A stretch of 64,000 nt of DNA from Rhizobium deserti. Lineage in GTDB: Bacteria; Pseudomonadota; Alphaproteobacteria; Rhizobiales; Rhizobiaceae. Positions 52,574 to 61,776 of the stretch are shown in pieces; the first letter of the stretch is position 1, and every line of letters begins with the position of its first letter. The position numbers and the translations under genes were made by a program. The notes beneath the pieces were generated by a model. It was given only the letters and a program-made list of their open reading frames with translations. It was not told where the DNA came from and made no database searches. The stretch covers positions 1,240,001 through 1,304,000 of the forward strand of contig NZ_SMTL01000001.1 in the NCBI RefSeq assembly GCF_004358025.1. The letters are read 5' to 3'.

Positions 52574-55372
52574 CTAGTTGCGTCTAAGGCCAATTTGCCT
52601 TTCGTCTTCCGTCTCCCCGAAGGCGCTTGCGTCTCGGGGATTTTCATCCGCCTCCCGGTTATCCTCCGGCGAAACGAATTGCGGTGGGACCCCGGCATCT
52701 TCGGCACGAATACCAAAGGCGTGATCCTCGAACTCTATCACTATGTTTGCGACCTTGCAGCCTTCCGCGACTGCGTCGAGGAAGAAGGTCGATAGAACAG
52801 GAAGAAGGTCGCGGCCGATCATGATCTCGATCGCCCGGGCGCCCAATTCGCTCGTCTTGGCACGCCCGACCAGGGCTTCGCGCGCCTGCGACGAGAGCGA
52901 GAGCGCAGTTCCGTAAGCGGCAAGGATCCGCTGCCGTATGCGGTCGATCTGGATGTCGACGATGCCGGCAAGGCTTTCGGTTCCAAGCGGCATGAAAGGC
53001 AGGATGGTGGTGCGTCCGAGAAATGCCGGTTTGAAATGTTTCTGCAGTTCGGGCAGCAGCAAAGCTTCCAGCGCCTCGCCCTCCGGCATGGTGTCAGGAT
53101 CGGCAGCAAGGCTTGCAAGAAGCTCGGACCCCGTATTGGCGGTCATGAAAATCGTGGTGTTCTTGAAATCGATGTCGCGGCCTTCGCCGTCGCGCAACAC
53201 GCCCTTGTCGAAGACCTGGTAGAATATCTCCTGAACACCGGGATGAGCCTTGTCGACCTCGTCAAGCAGCAGAACCCCATAGGGCCGGCGGCGCACGGCC
53301 TCGGTCAAGACGCCGCCTTCACCATAGCCGACATAGCCGGGCGGCGAACCGAGAAGCATGGAAATCTTATGCTCTTCCTTGAACTCCGACATGTTGATCG
53401 TTGTCAGATGTTGGGGGCCGCCGTAGAGCATGTCGGCCAGGGAAAGCGCTGTTTCGGTCTTGCCGGTACCGGACATACCGACCAGCAGGAAGACCGCCGG
53501 CGGCCGGCGCGGGTCCGAAAGCCCGGCACGAGCGGCGCGCATCGCGGACGCAATACGCGCGATTGCAGCATCCTGCCCAAGCACCTTTTCCTTCAGCCGC
53601 GCGTCGAGCGACTTTACCGTCTCGACCTGATCGGACAACAATTTGCCAACCGGGATGCCAGTCCAGCGCGCCACCACGGCGGCAACCACGTCCTTGTCCA
53701 CGACCCGCGGTACCAGCGGCTTTTCGCCCGCCACCGCCGAGAGGCTCAGCTCGGTTGCCGAAAGTGCGGCCCTGGCACTTTCCGGTGTCATGGCGTGCGC
53801 CGGGAAAGGCGCAACATTGGCACTGACCTCGCCGCCGTCAGCCTCGCCGCCGCTGACATCGAGGGACGTCACATGGCCGTCCTGGCTGAACACCGCCTCA
53901 AGCCGATCGGCCTCGCGCGCCAGCCGCATCTCTTCGTCGAGCTTCGACTGCACCGCCTCAATCTCGACCGCGATGGCCGCCTGCTCATCCGCGATTACAG
54001 CAAGCCGTTCCAGCGTTTGCGCTGTTTCAGGCTCGTTCTTCAACCAAGCAGCCTCCTGCTCGAGCAGGTCCTTCTCGGTCGTCAACTGCTTCAGCGCTTC
54101 CGGTACTGTCTGGCGCGAAAGTGCAACCGCAGCGGCAGCCGTATCGATCAAGCTGATCGCCTTGTCGGGCAATTGTCGCGCCGGCATATAGCGTGCCGAC
54201 AGTCGCACCGCGGCAACAATGGCTTCGTCGCGGATTCGCACCTGGTGATGTTTTTTGAGGTTTTCCGCGACGCCGCGCAGCATGCGGATGGCGGTCGCCT
54301 CGTCGGGTTCGCCCACCAGCACCGTTTGAAACCGGCGTGTCAGGGCGGCGTCTTTCTCAATGAAGCGCTTGTATTCGCTCCAGGTCGTCGCAGCGATGGT
54401 GCGCAGTTCGCCGCGCGCCAGGGCAGGCTTCAGGATATTGGCCGCATCGCCCTGCCCCGCCTGGCCCCCGGCACCGATCAGGCCATGCGCCTCGTCGATA
54501 AATAGGATCACCGGATCGGGCGAGCCTTTGACCGCATCGACCACGCCATGCAGCCGTCGCTCGAACTCGCCCTTCACACCCGCTCCCGCCTGCAGCAGGC
54601 TAAGGTCAAGCAGCAGCAGCCTTACATCCTTGAGGCGGTCCGGCACATTACCGGCGACGATCTCAAGCGCAAAAGCCTCGGCCACGGCCGTCTTGCCGAC
54701 ACCGGCCTCGCCGACCAGGATCGGGTTGTTCTGCCGCCGGCGCATGAGGATGTCGACGACCTGCCTTAGCTCGACGTCTCTTCCAATGACCGGATCAATG
54801 CGGCCTTCACGGGCATCCGCCGTCATGTCGCGCGTGTAGAGGCGCAGGAATTCATTGTCGGCCGCCGAGGAACCCGACGACCCCAAGGTCGGCTTTGATG
54901 GCTCCAGCGACGCGGTGCCCGCGGCCTGCAACATACGATCCAGCGAAGTCTTGTCGAGGCCACGCAGAGACGGAGCAATGCCGCGTGCAACGACGCGCAA
55001 ACTCGCTTCGCTGGTGAGTGCAACAAGCAGATCGGCCAAAGCAACGCTGTCGCGACCGCATTGCAGGGAGGCGACCAGCCAAGCTTCGCGCGCCAGAGTC
55101 AAAAGGTTTTGGGAAAGCGTCAGTGCGCCGCCGTCTTGGCTCGACATATCAGCGATTGCTACATCAAGCTCGGCGCGCAGGGCCTGCGCCGACACATTCA
55201 GTTCTTCTAGGGAACGACTACAATCTGGAAGGTCGAGCAGCGCCCGCAGCCAGTGAGCGACTTCCACAACCGGATGCCGATGGCGCGCAGCTATTGATGC
55301 GCCTGTCTCAAGACCGACACGCAGATTGGGCTCAAGCGTTCTGATCAGACGGTTGAGATCTATATTGGACAT
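52574..55372 (-). CDS. clpV: T6SS sheath-disassembly ATPase ClpV (TssH)
   Basis: 932 residues with two AAA+ modules. First Walker A GEAGVGKT at 221-228, second GMSGTGKTET in the C-terminal half, and an N-terminal Clp-N domain that binds contracted TssC. The last about 35 residues are an acidic tail after VIEFEDHAFGI, which is more than usual for ClpV. It opens the leftward arm (clpV, hcp, cargo) and is divergent from tssA across 231 bases. Confidence 0.93.
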   Translation of the reverse strand: MSNIDLNRLIRTLEPNLRVGLETGASIAARHRHPVVEVAHWLRALLDLPDCSRSLEELNVSAQALRAELDVAIADMSSQDGGALTLSQNLLTLAREAWLVASLQCGRDSVALADLLVALTSEASLRVVARGIAPSLRGLDKTSLDRMLQAAGTASLEPSKPTLGSSGSSAADNEFLRLYTRDMTADAREGRIDPVIGRDVELRQVVDILMRRRQNNPILVGEAGVGKTAVAEAFALEIVAGNVPDRLKDVRLLLLDLSLLQAGAGVKGEFERRLHGVVDAVKGSPDPVILFIDEAHGLIGAGGQAGQGDAANILKPALARGELRTIAATTWSEYKRFIEKDAALTRRFQTVLVGEPDEATAIRMLRGVAENLKKHHQVRIRDEAIVAAVRLSARYMPARQLPDKAISLIDTAAAAVALSRQTVPEALKQLTTEKDLLEQEAAWLKNEPETAQTLERLAVIADEQAAIAVEIEAVQSKLDEEMRLAREADRLEAVFSQDGHVTSLDVSGGEADGGEVSANVAPFPAHAMTPESARAALSATELSLSAVAGEKPLVPRVVDKDVVAAVVARWTGIPVGKLLSDQVETVKSLDARLKEKVLGQDAAIARIASAMRAARAGLSDPRRPPAVFLLVGMSGTGKTETALSLADMLYGGPQHLTTINMSEFKEEHKISMLLGSPPGYVGYGEGGVLTEAVRRRPYGVLLLDEVDKAHPGVQEIFYQVFDKGVLRDGEGRDIDFKNTTIFMTANTGSELLASLAADPDTMPEGEALEALLLPELQKHFKPAFLGRTTILPFMPLGTESLAGIVDIQIDRIRQRILAAYGTALSLSSQAREALVGRAKTSELGARAIEIMIGRDLLPVLSTFFLDAVAEGCKVANIVIEFEDHAFGIRAEDAGVPPQFVSPEDNREADENPRDASAFGETEDERQIGLRRN

Positions 55373-55529
55373 CTATCAAGGCCTGCCTTTTTGAGGAAGT
55401 TCAGTGTTCTTTCGAGATGCCAGGCAACAACTAGAGCGGTCACTCAGGCTTGTCCAGCCGGCAAGATGCGCTATTTTCAAAATTAGTTCAGTCGAGCGAT
55501 GTCACAAATCTGTCGTGAGCCAGCAGAGG

Positions 55530-55558
55530 TTGACAAGCCAATATAGCCTGCCCAAAAT
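55530..55558 (+). promoter_or_regulatory. Candidate housekeeping promoter of the tss/imp operon
   Basis: TTGACA at 55530 is followed after 17 bases by CAAAAT at 55553, and the tssA GTG start is 45 bases further on. The minus-35 is perfect and the minus-10 weak. No transcript data support it. Confidence 0.45.
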
Positions 55559-55603
55559 GTCCTTCAGAGTGACTAAGCTTTGGTTTTTGGAGATATTTTT
55601 CGC

Positions 55604-56677
55604 GTGAACGTCCTCCAGATTGCCGCTCCACTTGATCAAAACGATCCATGCGGAGAAAACGTGCGGACCAATACTTCCGCTCGCGCAATATATTATAGAA
55701 TTAAGGATGCCAGAAACGCTGCCCGGACCGCAGAGCGCGGAATAGATCCGGGTGAAACCATTGGCGTTTCACCAGCATGGCAGGATGTTAACAATCTTGG
55801 ATTGCAGATACTTTCTTCCGAAAGCAAAGACATCGAAGTATTGGCCTGGCTTGCGGAAGCCCAGCTTCGGCTGCGCGGCTTCGAAGGCCTAAGGGATGTC
55901 TACGAGGCCACGGTGTCGCTTTTGGACAACTATTTCGATTCTATTCACTCTATCGGCGATGACGATTTTGAAGAGCGTTTCGCCCCCCTGGCAGGGCTTA
56001 ACGGTATCGGCGGCGAAGGCACGATCATTCAGCCGATCCGTTTGACTTCATTGATCCCTGGCGGAAAATTCGCGCAGTTTTCGCTCTGGGATTTTCAGCT
56101 CGGTCAACGGCCGGGTCAAGCGGAGCGACGTGAGGAACTGCAGCAGGCAGCGACAGAGGTCGGAGTCGCGGCCATGGCAGATCACCTGGCCGTGCTGACG
56201 CAGTGCATGCAGGCATACGATCGCTTGGTGGATTTACTCGACCAACGCTGCGGCGACCAGGCTCCTCCCAGTTCCAACACACGCAATGCATTGCAGGAGG
56301 CTGCGGCTGCAATCCGCGTACTTGCTGGAATAGAGGCCGAAACCGCCGCTCCCGCCTCTCCGGCAGCTGTCGAGCGATCAGAACCTCATCCAGCCGAGAC
56401 AGGCGAACGCAATGACGAGGTGGCGCCGGTCCGGTCTCTGACGGTCGACGCTATTCGCTCCCGCGATCAGGCCTTTGAAATCCTGACGACGGTGGCCCGT
56501 TATTTCCGCCGCAACGAACCCCATTCGCCGATCGCCATGTCCATAGATACGCTTGTGCGGCGCGGCCGGATGGATTTCTCGGAACTGCTGGCGGAACTTC
56601 TGCCGGAACAGGCGGTGCGCCACGCAGTCCTGACAGCCGCAGGCATCCAACCCGCGACGGAGGATCGCGGGAGCTGA
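55604..56677 (+). CDS. tssA: T6SS baseplate/cap protein TssA (ImpA)
   Basis: About 357 residues from GTG 55604, with GGAG about 11 bases before it; a TTG at 55580 would add eight residues with no ribosome site. The N-terminal LQIAAPLDQNDPCGENVR is the ImpA-N signature and RDQAFEILTTVARYFRRNEPHSP the C-terminal one. TssA primes tube and sheath growth. First gene of the rightward operon. Confidence 0.88.
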   Translation: MNVLQIAAPLDQNDPCGENVRTNTSARAIYYRIKDARNAARTAERGIDPGETIGVSPAWQDVNNLGLQILSSESKDIEVLAWLAEAQLRLRGFEGLRDVYEATVSLLDNYFDSIHSIGDDDFEERFAPLAGLNGIGGEGTIIQPIRLTSLIPGGKFAQFSLWDFQLGQRPGQAERREELQQAATEVGVAAMADHLAVLTQCMQAYDRLVDLLDQRCGDQAPPSSNTRNALQEAAAAIRVLAGIEAETAAPASPAAVERSEPHPAETGERNDEVAPVRSLTVDAIRSRDQAFEILTTVARYFRRNEPHSPIAMSIDTLVRRGRMDFSELLAELLPEQAVRHAVLTAAGIQPATEDRGS

Positions 56678-56766
56678 CACAAAATTATATTGCACGGGGG
56701 CCTTGCCCGCCAGCGATTTGCAACAATTTCAACCCTTGATCTGCCGATGGCACGAAGGAGAATTCG

Positions 56767-57306
56767 ATGGCAAGTGTGCACGAGAAACTGGAAAGGGTCC
56801 GTAAGCCGCGCGTCCACATCAAGTATGAGGTGGAAACCGAAGGCGCTATGGTGGTCAAGGAACTGCCCTTCGTGGTCGGGGTGCTCGGCGATTTTTCCGG
56901 CAATCCGACGCAGCCGCTCAAGCCCTTCGGCGAGCGGAAGTTCGTCCAGATCGACCGCGACAATTTCGATGACGTGATGCGCCGGATGACGCCGGGCCTC
57001 AATTTGTCCGTGAAGAACACGCTGAAAGATGATGGCACCGAGCTTCCGGTTTCGCTGAAATTCGAAAGCATGGACGATTTCGAACCGGGCTCCGTCGTTA
57101 ACCAGGTTCCTGCACTGAAAGCACTGCTCGATGCGCGCAACGAATTGCGTGACCTGATGAGCAAGGCGGATCGCTCTGAAGAGCTGGAGCGGCTGCTGGA
57201 GGACATCCTGCAAAACAAGGCCGACCTTTCGCAGCTCGTTGCCCAGCTTGGCGGAAAGTCACTGAACGGCAACTCCCCGGAGGGCAAGCAGGACTCCGTC
57301 AGCTGA
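56767..57306 (+). CDS. tssB: T6SS sheath small subunit TssB (ImpB/VipA)
   Basis: 179 residues with the TssB signatures [32 protein letters not shown] and [13 protein letters not shown], and a helical C-terminus that contacts TssC. AAGGAG precedes the ATG. It builds the contractile sheath with TssC. Confidence 0.93.
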   Translation: MASVHEKLERVRKPRVHIKYEVETEGAMVVKELPFVVGVLGDFSGNPTQPLKPFGERKFVQIDRDNFDDVMRRMTPGLNLSVKNTLKDDGTELPVSLKFESMDDFEPGSVVNQVPALKALLDARNELRDLMSKADRSEELERLLEDILQNKADLSQLVAQLGGKSLNGNSPEGKQDSVS

Positions 57307-57428
57307 ATGCCGCCGGCGCGCGGCTCTTTGCGCGCTCAAAAAGTTCTGCCCTCGATATGTTCTAGAAGCAGTGCCTACCGTGATGTCTCTGACCACAAGG
57401 GCCGCAGCTCCGTAAGAAGGATTGACCC

Positions 57429-58910
57429 ATGAGCGCTGATACCCAATTGCAGGCGAAGGAAAACGTCGATTTTGCACAGGATCAGGACCTTCTGTCCAAG
57501 GTGGTCGCAGCGACCCGGCAGACTGAGCCGAACCGTGCCCAGGACCTCCTACGAACTCTGACCGACCAAGCCCTCAAGGGCACCGTCACCTATGATCGCA
57601 ACCTGACGATCACCCTCAACAACGCGATTGCCGAACTCGACAAGACGATTTCGCAGCAGCTCGCGGCGATCATGCAGGCGCCGGAATTCGTGAAGTTGGA
57701 AGGCACTTGGCGCGGGCTGCAATATCTTGTCAAGAACTCGGAGACGAGCGTCAATCTGAAGATCCGCGTGCTCAACGCCTCCAAGCGCGAAGTCAGCAAG
57801 GACTTGGCGAAGGCTGTGGAATTCGACCAGTCGCGGCTGTTCAAATCCGTGTATGAAGACGAATTCGGCACGCCGGGCGGCGAGCCGATGGGCGCCCTGA
57901 TCGGCGATTACGAGTTCGACAATTCCTTTGACGACGTGCAGCTACTGCAAGGCGTATCGTCGATCGCAGCGGCCGCCTTTGCACCCTTCATCTCGGCGGC
58001 CAGCCCGCGCATGTTCGGCTTCGAGGACTACCGCGAATTAGCCAAGCCCCGTGATCTCGAAAAGATCTTCGAGACGGTAGAATATGCCAAATGGCGCAGC
58101 CTGCGCGAAAGTGACGATTCCCGCTTTGTAACGCTTGCCATGCCACGCGTTCTTGCACGCATGCCCTATGGCCCGCAGACCAGCAAGATCGACGAGTTCA
58201 ACTATGACGAAACCGGCGGCTCGAAGAATGGCGAACTGCCGCACGAGAACTATTGCTGGATGAATGCCGCCTATGTGATGGGCACACGACTGACCGAGGC
58301 ATTTGCCAAGAGCGGCTGGTGCACGGCGATCCGCGGTGCCGAAAATGGCGGCAAGGTAGAGGGCTTGCCGATGCATGTCTTTGCCAGCGACGACGGAGAC
58401 CTGGACCTGAAATGCCCGACGGAAGTCGGCATTACCGACCGGCGCGACGCCGAACTCGGCAAGCTCGGCTTCCTGCCCCTCTGCCATTACAAGAACACCG
58501 ATTACGCCGTGTTCTTCGGTGCCCAGACCACCCACAAGCCTAAGCTCTACGACCGCCCGGAAGCCACGGCCAATGCGGCCGTGTCGGCTCGCTTGCCTTA
58601 TATGATGGCGACCTCGCGCTTCGCCCATTATCTGAAGGTGATGGGCCGCGACAAGATCGGCTCGTTCATGGAGGCAAAAGATTGCGAGGCCTGGCTCAAC
58701 CGCTGGATCTCCAACTACGTCAATGCCAACGACGAAGCGGGCGAGGAATCACGCGCCAAATACCCGCTGCGCGATGCCAAGGTCACGGTCCAGGAAATTC
58801 CGGGCAGGCCCGGCTCCTATAATGCCGTGGCCTGGATGCGCCCTTGGCTGCAGATGGAGGAACTGACCACCTCGCTTCGGATGGTGGCGCGCATTCCGTC
58901 CAAATCCTGA
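57429..58910 (+). CDS. tssC: T6SS sheath large subunit TssC (ImpC/VipB), full-length paralogue
   Basis: 493 residues, the canonical TssC size. Signatures include [52 protein letters not shown] and the C-terminal [24 protein letters not shown] precedes the ATG. With TssB it forms the sheath that ClpV later recycles. A terminator-like hairpin follows the stop codon before the second tssC gene. Confidence 0.93.
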   Translation: MSADTQLQAKENVDFAQDQDLLSKVVAATRQTEPNRAQDLLRTLTDQALKGTVTYDRNLTITLNNAIAELDKTISQQLAAIMQAPEFVKLEGTWRGLQYLVKNSETSVNLKIRVLNASKREVSKDLAKAVEFDQSRLFKSVYEDEFGTPGGEPMGALIGDYEFDNSFDDVQLLQGVSSIAAAAFAPFISAASPRMFGFEDYRELAKPRDLEKIFETVEYAKWRSLRESDDSRFVTLAMPRVLARMPYGPQTSKIDEFNYDETGGSKNGELPHENYCWMNAAYVMGTRLTEAFAKSGWCTAIRGAENGGKVEGLPMHVFASDDGDLDLKCPTEVGITDRRDAELGKLGFLPLCHYKNTDYAVFFGAQTTHKPKLYDRPEATANAAVSARLPYMMATSRFAHYLKVMGRDKIGSFMEAKDCEAWLNRWISNYVNANDEAGEESRAKYPLRDAKVTVQEIPGRPGSYNAVAWMRPWLQMEELTTSLRMVARIPSKS

Positions 58911-58918
58911 TGCACCAC

Positions 58919-58952
58919 TTCACGCGGCGCAACCCGCGCTGCGTGAATTTTC
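58919..58952 (+). terminator. Terminator-like stem-loop between two tssC genes
   Basis: TTCACGCGGCGC pairs with GCGCTGCGTGAA (12 bp, one G-U, 5-base loop) and is followed by TTTT, the form of an intrinsic terminator. It begins 8 bases after the tssC stop yet lies inside what is otherwise one operon, so it is best read as an attenuator. Confidence 0.65.
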
Positions 58953-59055
58953 CTGGCATTGTTTCACATCTTCACACCGTTCAAGTTTTTCAAGCAGTTC
59001 GAGACGCCAGCCTTAAAAGCATCGCTTCTCCAAGTGCTCCGGATTTGAGATCAGG

Positions 59056-60447
59056 ATGACAATGGGTTCTTGCACAGAGTGGAGGCGCCGGGCGGACCAG
59101 TTGATCGCACTGATCGACGAGGCTTTGAACCGCCAGGTGAACGAGATCCTGCACCATCCCGACTTCCAGGCTATGGAAGCGCGCTGGCGCGGTCTCGCCA
59201 TGCTCGTGCGAGAATCCGGCCGCAGCGGCGACGTCAAGGTGAAGCTTCTCAGCTTCAGCTGGCGCGAACTGGCGCGCAGCATGGAGCGAGCCTCGGATTT
59301 CGATCAAAGCCACCTCTTCGAACTGGTTTACAATCGCGAATTCGGCATGCCGGGCGGCGAGCCTTTCGGGCTTATGGTCGGAGATTATTATTTCTCTCCT
59401 ACGGAGCCGGAGGATGGCGACGCCATCACCACGCTCACCGATCTGGGCATGGTGGCTGCCGCAGCCTTTTGCCCATTTGTCGCCGGCGCCTCGCCGCAAG
59501 CCCTAGGCATAGAACAGTTCAACGAACTCAACCGGGTGCAGGATTTCTCTTGGCTGGCCAATGACCCGACAAGGCTGCGCTGGAACGGCCTTCGGGGCCG
59601 CGACGATTCCCGCTTTCTTGGCTTGGTGGCACCCCGCGTCCTGATGCGCTCCCAGCACGAGCCCTATGCACGACGGCGCGACGACGGTTTTCCGTTCCGC
59701 GAAAGTGTCGCAGCCGACGGCAGCTCGCTTCTGTGGGGTAATGGCGCCTTTGCCTTTGCAACCGTGGTCATCCGCAACTTCATCGAATCGGGCTGGTTTG
59801 CAGATATACGCGGCGTCACGCAGGATACAATTGACGGCGGCATGCTGAGCACGGCGGAGCTGCGCCCCTATGACTTGGGGACGGAAAGCAGCGGCTTGTC
59901 GGCCCAGCCGCCGGTGGAAGTCCGCTTGACCAGCGTCCAGGAGCAGCAGGTCTGCGATCTGGGCCTTATTCCGGTGGCAACCACCTATTTGTCGGCTTCA
60001 GCGATCTTCAATTCCAACCAGTCCTTGCACGCACCATCGCATTACACTAACGAGCATGCACGCCAGAACGCCCGGCTTGCAGCCATGCTGCAATATGTTC
60101 TCTGCGCCTCGCGTTTCTCGCATTACCTAAAGGTGATCATGCGCGACGAGATCGGCCAACTCGCCGATGCCATCTCGATCCAGCGCAAACTTGAAGACTG
60201 GCTGACCGGTTATACGCTCGGCAATGACGATGCCGATCTTTCGCTTCGCACTCGCTTCCCGCTGCGCTCGGCCGGCATCAGCGTCCACGAAATCCCCGGA
60301 AAGCCCGGCACTTTCTCCTGCACGGTCCGTCTGCAGCCGCATTTCCAGCTCGACGACGTTTCCACCAGCTTCCACCTTATTGCAGAAACTGCAAACACTG
60401 CCGAGGCGTCATCACGTCCGGTCGTGCCCGAAAGGATGTCCGCATGA
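59056..60447 (+). CDS. Second, shorter TssC paralogue (ImpD type)
   Basis: 463 residues, lacking about the first 70 residues of full-length TssC; the body keeps the family pattern (MEARWRGLAMLVRESG, GMPGGEPFGLMVGDYYF, GRDDSRFLGLVAPRVL, and a C-terminal GTFSCTVRLQPHFQLDDV). Two TssC paralogues in tandem are also known in Agrobacterium imp clusters. It overlaps tagJ by 4 bases. It may cap the sheath or serve a distinct assembly step. Confidence 0.85.
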   Translation: MTMGSCTEWRRRADQLIALIDEALNRQVNEILHHPDFQAMEARWRGLAMLVRESGRSGDVKVKLLSFSWRELARSMERASDFDQSHLFELVYNREFGMPGGEPFGLMVGDYYFSPTEPEDGDAITTLTDLGMVAAAAFCPFVAGASPQALGIEQFNELNRVQDFSWLANDPTRLRWNGLRGRDDSRFLGLVAPRVLMRSQHEPYARRRDDGFPFRESVAADGSSLLWGNGAFAFATVVIRNFIESGWFADIRGVTQDTIDGGMLSTAELRPYDLGTESSGLSAQPPVEVRLTSVQEQQVCDLGLIPVATTYLSASAIFNSNQSLHAPSHYTNEHARQNARLAAMLQYVLCASRFSHYLKVIMRDEIGQLADAISIQRKLEDWLTGYTLGNDDADLSLRTRFPLRSAGISVHEIPGKPGTFSCTVRLQPHFQLDDVSTSFHLIAETANTAEASSRPVVPERMSA

Positions 60448-61274
60448 CGCTCTCCGAAACCATTTCCCAAGCGCTCGGCAATGACGCCCTGGACGAGGCA
60501 TTGCAGGCGGCCAAGGCGCATCTGAAAGCCAAGCCTTCCGACCAGGAAGCGCGCCATCTTTATATCGACCTGCTGATCTTGGCCGGCGACTATGAGCGCG
60601 CCGACAACCAGTGCAGCCTAGCCGTCACTTTCGCTCCCGACGCGACCATGGGCTTCGTGCTTCTGCGCAACACGTTGCGTGGCATGGCTGCACGAGATGC
60701 CTGGTTTGCGACAGGTGCCGTGCCCGAATTCCCGGGCGGCCCCAGCGAAATGGACCAATTGGGCCTCCGCCTTGGCATCGCCCATCGGTCAGGCGATGCG
60801 AGCGACGCGAAAAGCGCCTTGGAAAAGCTAGAGGAAGCGCGCGGCGAACGGCCGATGATCTGGAATGGCAATCCGATTTCGGATTTTCGCGATCTCGACG
60901 ACCGTATGCCGCATGCGCTTGAAGTCATCATGACCGGCGGCGGCTATCTCTGGATCGATTTTGCAAAGATCGCGTCCCTCGCCGTCGAGCCGATCGCCCG
61001 GCCTCGCGACCTGGCCTTCCGCAGCGCCGAACTTTCCTTGAACGACGGCGCCGTCGCGTCGGTGCTGATCCCGGCGATCTATCCGGGAACCGGCGACGCG
61101 GCAAGGCTGCGGCTCGGACGCGAAACCGAATGGGTGGAGGAGCCGACCGGCATCACTACCGGCCGCGGCCAGCGTTGCTTCCTCGCCGGTGACGAACTGG
61201 TGTCCTTCCATGACATACTGACTCTCGAAATGGCCGAGGGGACGACAGCGGGAAAGCAGGCCGCCCATGGTTGA
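60444..61274 (+). CDS. tagJ: T6SS accessory protein TagJ (ImpE)
   Basis: 276 residues: an N-terminal TPR-like part (LQAAKAHLKAKPSDQEARHLYIDLL) and the ImpE domain ending in HDILTLEMAEG. The start is fixed by the ATGA overlap with the second tssC. In other T6SSs TagJ binds the sheath subunit TssB and adjusts ClpV action. The stop overlaps tssE by 8 bases. Confidence 0.88.
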   Translation: MTLSETISQALGNDALDEALQAAKAHLKAKPSDQEARHLYIDLLILAGDYERADNQCSLAVTFAPDATMGFVLLRNTLRGMAARDAWFATGAVPEFPGGPSEMDQLGLRLGIAHRSGDASDAKSALEKLEEARGERPMIWNGNPISDFRDLDDRMPHALEVIMTGGGYLWIDFAKIASLAVEPIARPRDLAFRSAELSLNDGAVASVLIPAIYPGTGDAARLRLGRETEWVEEPTGITTGRGQRCFLAGDELVSFHDILTLEMAEGTTAGKQAAHG

Positions 61275-61776
61275 CCCGCTCGAACGCTATCGGCCACGCG
61301 ACCGTGTCCTCGCCCGATCGATCCTCGACCGGCTGATCGATGATGAGCCGGATCGCATGTTCGATCCACCGGTCAGCATGGTGGATCAGGTCCGCGATAT
61401 GCGGGAATCGGTACGGCGCGATCTGGAGGCGCTGCTCAACACCCGCCGCTGCCCGGAAGCGCCGCCTGCTCCGCTTGTCGAACTAAGGGATGCACTGGTC
61501 AGCTATGGCGTCGACGGCATGGTTTCGGCCAATCTCGCCACCGACGAAGCAAAACTCAAGCTCGCTCAAATGGTCGAGCGTCGCATCTCCATGTTCGAAA
61601 CGCGGCTATCTGATGTGCGCGTGACCATCCTGAAAAGCAGGACGATGACCGAGCGGGCACTGAGGATGCGGATCCAGGCGACGTTTCGCCTGCATGAAGG
61701 CATGCCGCCGATCAGCTTCGAGTCGACCATCGACCCTTCCACGCAGCGCTTCCTGGTGGAGGCAGCAAATGGCTGA
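61267..61776 (+). CDS. tssE: T6SS baseplate protein TssE (ImpF, gp25-like)
   Basis: 169 residues. The gp25-like lysozyme-family domain is seen in RRDLEALLNTRRCPEAPP, LVSYGVDGMVSANLA, and a C-terminal VTILKSRTMTERALRMRIQ. TssE starts sheath assembly at the baseplate. It overlaps tagJ upstream and tssF downstream by 8 bases each. Confidence 0.9.
   Translation: MVDPLERYRPRDRVLARSILDRLIDDEPDRMFDPPVSMVDQVRDMRESVRRDLEALLNTRRCPEAPPAPLVELRDALVSYGVDGMVSANLATDEAKLKLAQMVERRISMFETRLSDVRVTILKSRTMTERALRMRIQATFRLHEGMPPISFESTIDPSTQRFLVEAANG

Noticed and set aside
53036..54505. 489-codon open frame antisense to clpV
   Set aside because: The opposite strand encodes ClpV with all motifs; the antisense frame has no domain signs and is a by-product of GC-rich codon use.
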